A program made the position numbers and the translations under genes. A DNA stretch of 41,082 bases from an uncultured Bacilli bacterium. GTDB lineage: Bacteria; Bacillota_I; Bacilli_A; RF39; UBA660. Shown here in pieces: positions 35,766 to 41,082 of this stretch. The notes beneath the pieces are model-generated. The model was given only the letters and a program-made list of their open reading frames with translations, ran no database searches and had not been told where the DNA came from. The DNA lies in assembly GCA_944358265.1 (NCBI GenBank), contig CALVQR010000005.1, positions 1-41,082 on the forward strand, read 5' to 3'. Each line of letters opens with the position of its first letter. Within the stretch, counting starts at the first letter, position 1.

Positions 35766-36130
35766 TTATTTCTTTGGTTTAGTATAAGTTAATTCCATAT
35801 CTTCGCCTTTATAGTCAATATATATAATATTTTCTTCTCCTACTATTGCTGTCGCAAGTTCAACAGCATCTTCCATATTTTTTACTTCAACAGCATCTGT
35901 TCCTGTAGTAAAATAAGTAATTTCATCGTACTTAAATGAATTCCCTCCGATACCAATGTATTCTTCTTCAAAAACTATATCATAATCTCCGCTATATATT
36001 AGTGCCTTTCCTTCGATAAAAATTACAATTGCCTCTTTTTCTTCATTTTTTTACCACATGAACCTAATGTTAAGCACATTGTTATTGCAAGCAATAATGC
36101 TTTTAATCTCTTTAAATTTTCTTTTTTCAT
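35766..36130 (-). pseudogene. Small lipoprotein gene interrupted by one -1 frameshift
   Basis: From ATG 36130 (AAAGGAAA before it) the frame gives a clean lipoprotein signal (MKKENLKRLKALLLAITM, then CLTLGSC with the lipid Cys), then GKKMKKK and a stop. Shifting by -1 at the run of seven A (36046-36052) gives an uninterrupted 90-codon continuation: NEEKEAIVIFIEGKALIY, YDIVFEEEYIGIGGNSF, DAVEVKNMEDAVELATAI and DYKGEDMELTYTKPKK, ending at 35766. Both halves look fully functional, with good codon use. Mature product: a lipid-anchored protein of about 95 residues with a small alpha/beta domain, function unknown. Only one A is missing. Confidence 0.65.
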
Positions 36131-36318
36131 ATTTAAATTTCCTTTCTTACTTATATTTTATATGACTATTTTTTTTGTTTTTTCATAGCACTTATAAAAC
36201 TTCTAATAAATTTATATAAAATAATTTTTATAAATGTGATTTATATTTTATACTAGAATTTAATTTTTTTCAATAAGTTTAATAATTTTTATGAAATTTA
36301 TCTCTCAAAAAAATCTTT

Positions 36319-36447
36319 TTATTTATCTAATTTTAATAATTTATCTTTCTAATACTTTCTAATTTCTTTCTTAACGATTCTTCAATAGGTAATTCTTCTT
36401 TAATAATATCTATCATAAGACTATCTTTTCTTTTAGGATAGTTTTTT
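36319..36447 (-). pseudogene. Gene-tail remnant beside tRNA-Met
   Basis: Open, coding-like sequence (NYPKRKDSLMIDIIKEELPI then EESLRKKLESIRK) that, after another -1 shift, ends KDKLLKLDK at 36319. There is no start; the upper end abuts the tRNA terminator. Ancestor not recognised. The stretch 36141-36318 shows nothing else. Confidence 0.35.
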
Positions 36448-36452
36448 ATAAC

Positions 36453-36482
36453 AAAAAAAAACTAATCCATTTCTGAATTAGT
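36453..36482 (-). terminator. Terminator of tRNA-Met
   Basis: ACTAATCC (36461-36468) pairs with GAATTAGT (36475-36482, one G-T pair), followed on the minus strand by eight T. A second small hairpin (CTCGAA/TTCGAG, 36493-36507) lies between it and the tRNA. Confidence 0.8.
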
Positions 36483-36520
36483 CATTTATCAAACTCGAAA
36501 AGTTCGAGCAGATTTCCTTA

Positions 36521-36597
36521 TGGTAGCGACGGGGGGATTCGAACCCTCGACCCTTCGGGTATGAACCGAATGCTCTAGCCAACTGAGCTACATCGCC
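36521..36597 (-). tRNA. tRNA-Met (CAT), elongator type
   Basis: A 77-base cloverleaf with encoded CCA: acceptor GGCGATG, D-arm AGCTCAGTTGGCTAGAGC, anticodon stem-loop TTCGG-TTCATAC-CCGAA with anticodon CAT, and T-arm with GGTTCGAATCC. The first pair is G-T as in Bacillus elongator tRNA-Met, and the anticodon stem lacks the three G-C pairs of the initiator. An Ile2 tRNA with a modified CAT is possible but less likely given the match to tRNA-Met. Confidence 0.95.
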
Positions 36598-36615
36598 ATT
36601 TGAATAAGCAATATG

Positions 36616-36644
36616 ATTATATCAAAAGAATTAATTTTTAACAA
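36616..36644 (-). promoter_or_regulatory. Promoter of tRNA-Met
   Basis: TTGTTA (36639-36644), 17 bases, TATAAT (36616-36621) with upstream TGA (extended -10). Confidence 0.7.
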
Positions 36645-36715
36645 TAGTTTTTAATAAATTAATTAAAATTCATATTGCTTACACTTATATTTTTTGTTAA
36701 AGAAAAATTTTTATA

Positions 36716-38413
36716 CTAATTAATATCACTATAATATAATTCATAGAAATAATTTTTATTTTTCTTTAGTTGTTTTTCTGTCCCTATTTCTTTTATACAG
36801 TTATTATCCATAACAATTATATTATCTGCATACTTAATTACATTTTTTTCTCTTGTTATTATTACTATAGTATGATCTTCTTTTAATTTTTTTAGTAAAT
36901 TTAAAACAATATTTTGACTATTTTTCTCTAATATACTTATTGTCTCATCAAATAACATTATTTTACTATTTTTTATAAGTACCCTTGCAATTGAAAGAAG
37001 CTGTTTAACATTATTTGTTATATTATCTTCTTTACTATTAATATTAGTATCATAACCATTTGATAAACTACATATATAATCATGAATATTAAGAATTTTA
37101 CATATTTCAACAACTTTATCAAAATCATTTTCAATTAAAAGTAAATTATCTTTTATACTCATATCTAAAAAAATATGTTCTTTTCTAACTATAGACACTA
37201 AATTATAATATACGTCATTATTTATTCTTTCTATTTCTACATTATCTATTAGTATTTTCCCCGAATGCTTTTTATTCATTTTTAATAATAAATCAAATAT
37301 ACCTGTTTTTCCTGTTCCAGCTTTCCCCGTTATTACAGTAATAGAATTAGGAAATACCTCAAAAGATACATTATTTAATATGGGATCATTCTTATTCCCA
37401 TATATAACATCTATAAATGTTATTTTACCTTCATATTCTCTTAATTTCCTAGTTTGTTTTTCTTTTTTCTGATCTGAATATTCTAGTATTTTATTAAATC
37501 TATTTAATGATGTAGATACATTCCTAACCTGAACATTTAGTGTTGATACAATTTTAAAATTATCAAGTATTTTCCCATAATATGTATATACAATAAGTAT
37601 CGCACCTATCTTCATATTACCTTGAGATACTAAATATATCATATATATTATAAGAAATAATCTAGACAAATCAATGAAAAGTAGTGCAATAAATTTTGTT
37701 TTAGTACTTTTTTCATCATATTTAGCATTAGCATTTAAATAATTATTACATCCTTCTTCTATTTTCGTAACTATTTTAGGATAAATATTAAATCCTTTTA
37801 CTTCTTTTATTCCCAAAAACACATTATGTATAATAGAGGTCTTTTTATCTAAATTTAATTTTCTATTAAAATTATTCTCTTGTATTTTTTTACCATTCAT
37901 AATCATATATATCAAAGAAATTATTGATACTATAACTGTTATTATAAAAATATATACATTAACATTTAAAAAATATGCATAAATAAATATAAATTCAAAT
38001 ATTTGTACAATTCTGATAACTAAGTCTGAAAAGAAAGCAGTTATTATCTCAATATCACTATTTAATATATTTGTATATTCTCCTAATGAAAATCTAGATA
38101 AACTATATATAGAATTTTTAATTGTACTTTCTGTAGCTAAATTAGTATATAATCTATATATTTTATTATATAATTTATAATATATAAAATTATTAAGTAT
38201 TTCAGATATATAATAAAATATTGTAACTACAATAGAAATGATTATTAATCGGTACCCTATGCTAAAATTACCATTTGTTACAGCATCTATCGCATCACTA
38301 TACAATATTGGTATTATAAGTAAAATACCCCTTAATAATAATGAAATAAAAAACTTCCCTATACATTGTACTTTACATTTTTTTAATATTTTCTTAGTTT
38401 CAATTGAAATCAT
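36716..38413 (-). CDS. ABC exporter-like protein with degenerate ATPase
   Basis: A membrane half-transporter of the exporter type: six hydrophobic segments in the first 300 residues, then an ATP-binding domain. The Walker A is good (GKAGTGKTG). Elsewhere the ATPase is worn: the signature LSGGQ is replaced by ITNNVKQ just before LLSIARVL, Walker B reads IMLFDETISIL, and the switch His is missing (IITREKN in place of the usual IAHR). It may have lost transport, or pair with an active partner not seen here. ATG 38413 (MISIETKK) is preferred: a TATAAT at 38463-38468 overlaps the longer start at 38464, which has no ribosome site. Confidence 0.75.
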   Translation of the reverse strand: MISIETKKILKKCKVQCIGKFFISLLLRGILLIIPILYSDAIDAVTNGNFSIGYRLIIISIVVTIFYYISEILNNFIYYKLYNKIYRLYTNLATESTIKNSIYSLSRFSLGEYTNILNSDIEIITAFFSDLVIRIVQIFEFIFIYAYFLNVNVYIFIITVIVSIISLIYMIMNGKKIQENNFNRKLNLDKKTSIIHNVFLGIKEVKGFNIYPKIVTKIEEGCNNYLNANAKYDEKSTKTKFIALLFIDLSRLFLIIYMIYLVSQGNMKIGAILIVYTYYGKILDNFKIVSTLNVQVRNVSTSLNRFNKILEYSDQKKEKQTRKLREYEGKITFIDVIYGNKNDPILNNVSFEVFPNSITVITGKAGTGKTGIFDLLLKMNKKHSGKILIDNVEIERINNDVYYNLVSIVRKEHIFLDMSIKDNLLLIENDFDKVVEICKILNIHDYICSLSNGYDTNINSKEDNITNNVKQLLSIARVLIKNSKIMLFDETISILEKNSQNIVLNLLKKLKEDHTIVIITREKNVIKYADNIIVMDNNCIKEIGTEKQLKKNKNYFYELYYSDIN

Positions 38414-38476
38414 AGATTTCTCTTTTTTATATTTACTAATATTATTTACTCCTACTATTAACATTATAATACATAT

Positions 38477-38705
38477 TTACAAAAATCTAAATAGTAAAAC
38501 TAAAAAGAATGTATAATAATGTTTATTAAAATTTTTATCAGGATCAAGAATTAACTGTACTAATTATTCTAAATTTTATAGTTCTTCAGTACTTAAATTT
38601 TCTTCAATATATCTTATACATCATTTAAGTCTTTATAAATATTTACATCATCACACTTAATTAAGAGTGTTATATCACCAATATACAGAAAATAAAATAA
38701 GAGAA
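38477..38705 (-). pseudogene. Decayed gene downstream of the glycosyltransferase
   Basis: Pieces in order: LYIGDITLLIKCDDVNIYKD, then after a shift RYIEENLSTEEL, TAA, NLE, TAA, and LVQLILDPDKNFNKHYY, ending at 38477. Two TAA stand where Glu, Gln or Lys codons would fit, as expected from single-base mutations. Not identifiable. Confidence 0.4.
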
Positions 38706-38714
38706 TAACATAAA

Positions 38715-39806
38715 TTATTCTCCATTTTTAATATTTTCTTCAAAAATTTTCTTATTTTTTTTGAGTCTTTCATCATTTGGCGAAATTTCTAATGCTTTAT
38801 TTACATTTTCTAATGCAAGTTTATTGTTTCCCATAAAATAGTAGCTAAGTGATAATAAATCATAAATTGTATGATCCCAACTAAAAACTTCATTAATATA
38901 TGTTTTTGCATGATTATTAATTTTTAATGCATCTAAACAATATTTTTTAACTTCATCCCAATTTTTTAATTGATATTCAAGAAGTGCTCTTTCTACGTAT
39001 GGATCCCTTAAATATGGTGCTTCATTTATTGCTTTATCAAGCCACATTCTTGCCTCATCATATCTTTTTAAATTTGAATAACATCTTGCAATAAATCTCA
39101 TTGATGCACATCTTTCATCTTTCCATGTTGCTTTAGGTAATTTTAAGTGCCTAATTAGCGTATCTATTGATTCATTCCATTTCCCATAAAACATGTATTC
39201 TCTTCCTAAATAATGCATATTTCTATCATCATTAGGATCTTCTTTTACAGAAAGTTCTAAAAGCGGCAAATAACTACCTCTTGATTTAGTTGAGTCGGGA
39301 TAATGGTTTACTGTTATTTCATCTGTTGTAATAAATTTTTCATTATTACCATTAAAAGTTAATACTTCATGAACTGGATGAGTCCATTTATAGTCATTTC
39401 TTGAATGTATTTTATCAATATAAAAATTTACTGCAGGATTCCCATATTCATCAAAGCTCCAATTATAGTTGTATCTTACTCTATTTAAACTATTATTCCA
39501 TATATTTTCTAATTTATCCCTCCAACCTTTTTCAAATACTTCATCTAAATCAATACAAACACATATGTCCGTATCTTTTGGGACCAGATTTAATGATTCA
39601 TTTCGTGCAACATCAAATCTCCATGGATCTATTTTTTTAATTTCTACTTTTGCGCCTCTTTTTTTTAATTTTTCCACTGTTTTATCAGTTGATCCTGTAT
39701 CAAGTACGACAATTTCATCAGCTTCACTTACAGAATCCATCCATCTATCAACAAATTTTTCTTCATTTTTACTTATTGCATATACGCATATCTTATATTT
39801 ATTCAT
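38715..39806 (-). CDS. Family 2 glycosyltransferase with TPR tail
   Basis: A 363-residue cytoplasmic enzyme. N-terminal GT-A domain: ICVYAISKNEEKFVDRWMDS, VVLDTGSTDKT, and the metal motif CIDLDEVFEKGW near 93-104. From about 190 the chain is tetratricopeptide-like helices (SMRFIARCYSNLKRYDEAR and NNKLALENVNKALEISPND). Such GT2-TPR proteins often glycosylate proteins. The gene beside it encodes a collagen-like protein full of Gly-x-Thr repeats, so those threonines are plausible targets, as for BclA glycosylation in Bacillus. AGAGGTG precedes ATG 39806 and a mother-cell-like promoter element lies at 39823-39830. Confidence 0.87.
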   Translation of the reverse strand: MNKYKICVYAISKNEEKFVDRWMDSVSEADEIVVLDTGSTDKTVEKLKKRGAKVEIKKIDPWRFDVARNESLNLVPKDTDICVCIDLDEVFEKGWRDKLENIWNNSLNRVRYNYNWSFDEYGNPAVNFYIDKIHSRNDYKWTHPVHEVLTFNGNNEKFITTDEITVNHYPDSTKSRGSYLPLLELSVKEDPNDDRNMHYLGREYMFYGKWNESIDTLIRHLKLPKATWKDERCASMRFIARCYSNLKRYDEARMWLDKAINEAPYLRDPYVERALLEYQLKNWDEVKKYCLDALKINNHAKTYINEVFSWDHTIYDLLSLSYYFMGNNKLALENVNKALEISPNDERLKKNKKIFEENIKNGE

Positions 39807-39822
39807 AAATTCACCTCTTTAT

Positions 39823-39830
39823 ATTGTATG
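39823..39830 (-). promoter_or_regulatory. Possible sigma-E/sigma-K -10 element
   Basis: CATACAAT on the minus strand, the mother-cell sigma-E -10 (CATACAnT); with the next base it also fits sigma-K (CATAnnnTA). A weak -35-like CAATATA lies 12 bases away, closer than usual. It is very near the gene start, leaving a leader of about 10 bases. Confidence 0.3.
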
Positions 39831-40010
39831 TAAAATAAAAACTATATTGTTCATATCATCATTATGAAATAATATTTTTATTAAGAAAATAATTATTAAT
39901 TTAACTAATATATTATATTTAAATATCTTTTTTTTATCATAATATTAACCTATATTTATATTTATAATACGCTGAAGTTTACTTTACTTTTATTTCATAT
40001 TTTATATAAT

Positions 40011-40052
40011 AATTAAAAAATCTCTAGAAACTATTTTTTCCAGAGATTTTTA
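40011..40052 (-). terminator. Terminator of the collagen-like gene
   Basis: AAAAATCTCTAGAAA (40016-40030) pairs with TTTCCAGAGATTTTT (40037-40051), with one mismatch and a T run on the minus strand. It lies 3 bases after the stop. Confidence 0.8.
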
Positions 40053-40054
40053 TA

Positions 40055-41082
<1,028 letters not shown>

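Noticed and set aside
38477-38705. TAA read as an amino acid (recoding) to join open stretches
   Set aside because: Intact genes throughout the window end in TAA, and the same region also needs a frameshift, so decay is simpler.

Overview
The window is very AT-rich DNA of a spore-forming, anaerobic Gram-positive bacterium (Bacillota, probably an uncultured gut-type member of the Bacilli). The grounds are a Gram-positive PolC replicase, a phenylalanine T-box, a forespore SspI protein, a BclA-like collagen protein, an [FeFe] hydrogenase and a diaminopimelate-type MurE. TGA is used as a stop (for example at 25194-25196), so the standard bacterial code applies. Almost every gene lies on the minus strand. 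The lineage is an inference.

Layout. 1-1400 holds the N-terminal part of DNA polymerase I, cut by the window edge. A short plus-strand pair follows: a kinase-fold protein and sspI. 2504-7165 is one T-box-controlled unit (HAD hydrolase, pheS, pheT and a small gene). 7181-13230 holds two unknown genes and polC. 13358-14427 is a 34-residue-repeat protein broken by a frameshift. 14475-16404 is an NrtR-type Nudix regulator, a P-loop/CYTH enzyme and two identical 15-bp operators. 16463-21887 holds an ABC-F ATPase, a membrane-anchored repeat protein and formate-THF ligase. 21900-24158 holds decayed genes, a divergent superoxide dismutase and an XRE regulator. 24304-26329 is a MarR-regulated operon of two radical SAM proteins. 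26371-30778 holds a TtcA-like thiolase, a cysteine desulfurase and topoisomerase III. 31112-35311 holds MurE, a GH25 lysozyme and an [FeFe] hydrogenase. 35327-36600 is a zone of broken genes ending at tRNA-Met. 36716-41064 holds a degenerate ABC exporter, a glycosyltransferase and a collagen-like spore-surface protein. The last 18 bases (41065-41082) match an Illumina adapter and are not genomic.

Two things stand out. First, NrtR has a perfect operator exactly inside the spacer of its own TTGACA-17-TATAAT promoter. An identical site lies upstream of the neighbouring P-loop/CYTH gene, which links that enzyme family to NAD or ADP-ribose control. Second, at least four genes with coding sequence on both sides are interrupted at runs of 6 or 7 A. 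Each would be restored by one extra A (a -1 shift), and two of the sites are the slippery heptamer A-AAA-AAC. This could be decay, phase switching, slippage rescue or an assembly fault; the sequence alone cannot decide.

Several genes fit a spore-coat theme: sspI, the collagen-like protein, and a glycosyltransferase whose upstream region has a mother-cell-type -10 element (CATACAAT).
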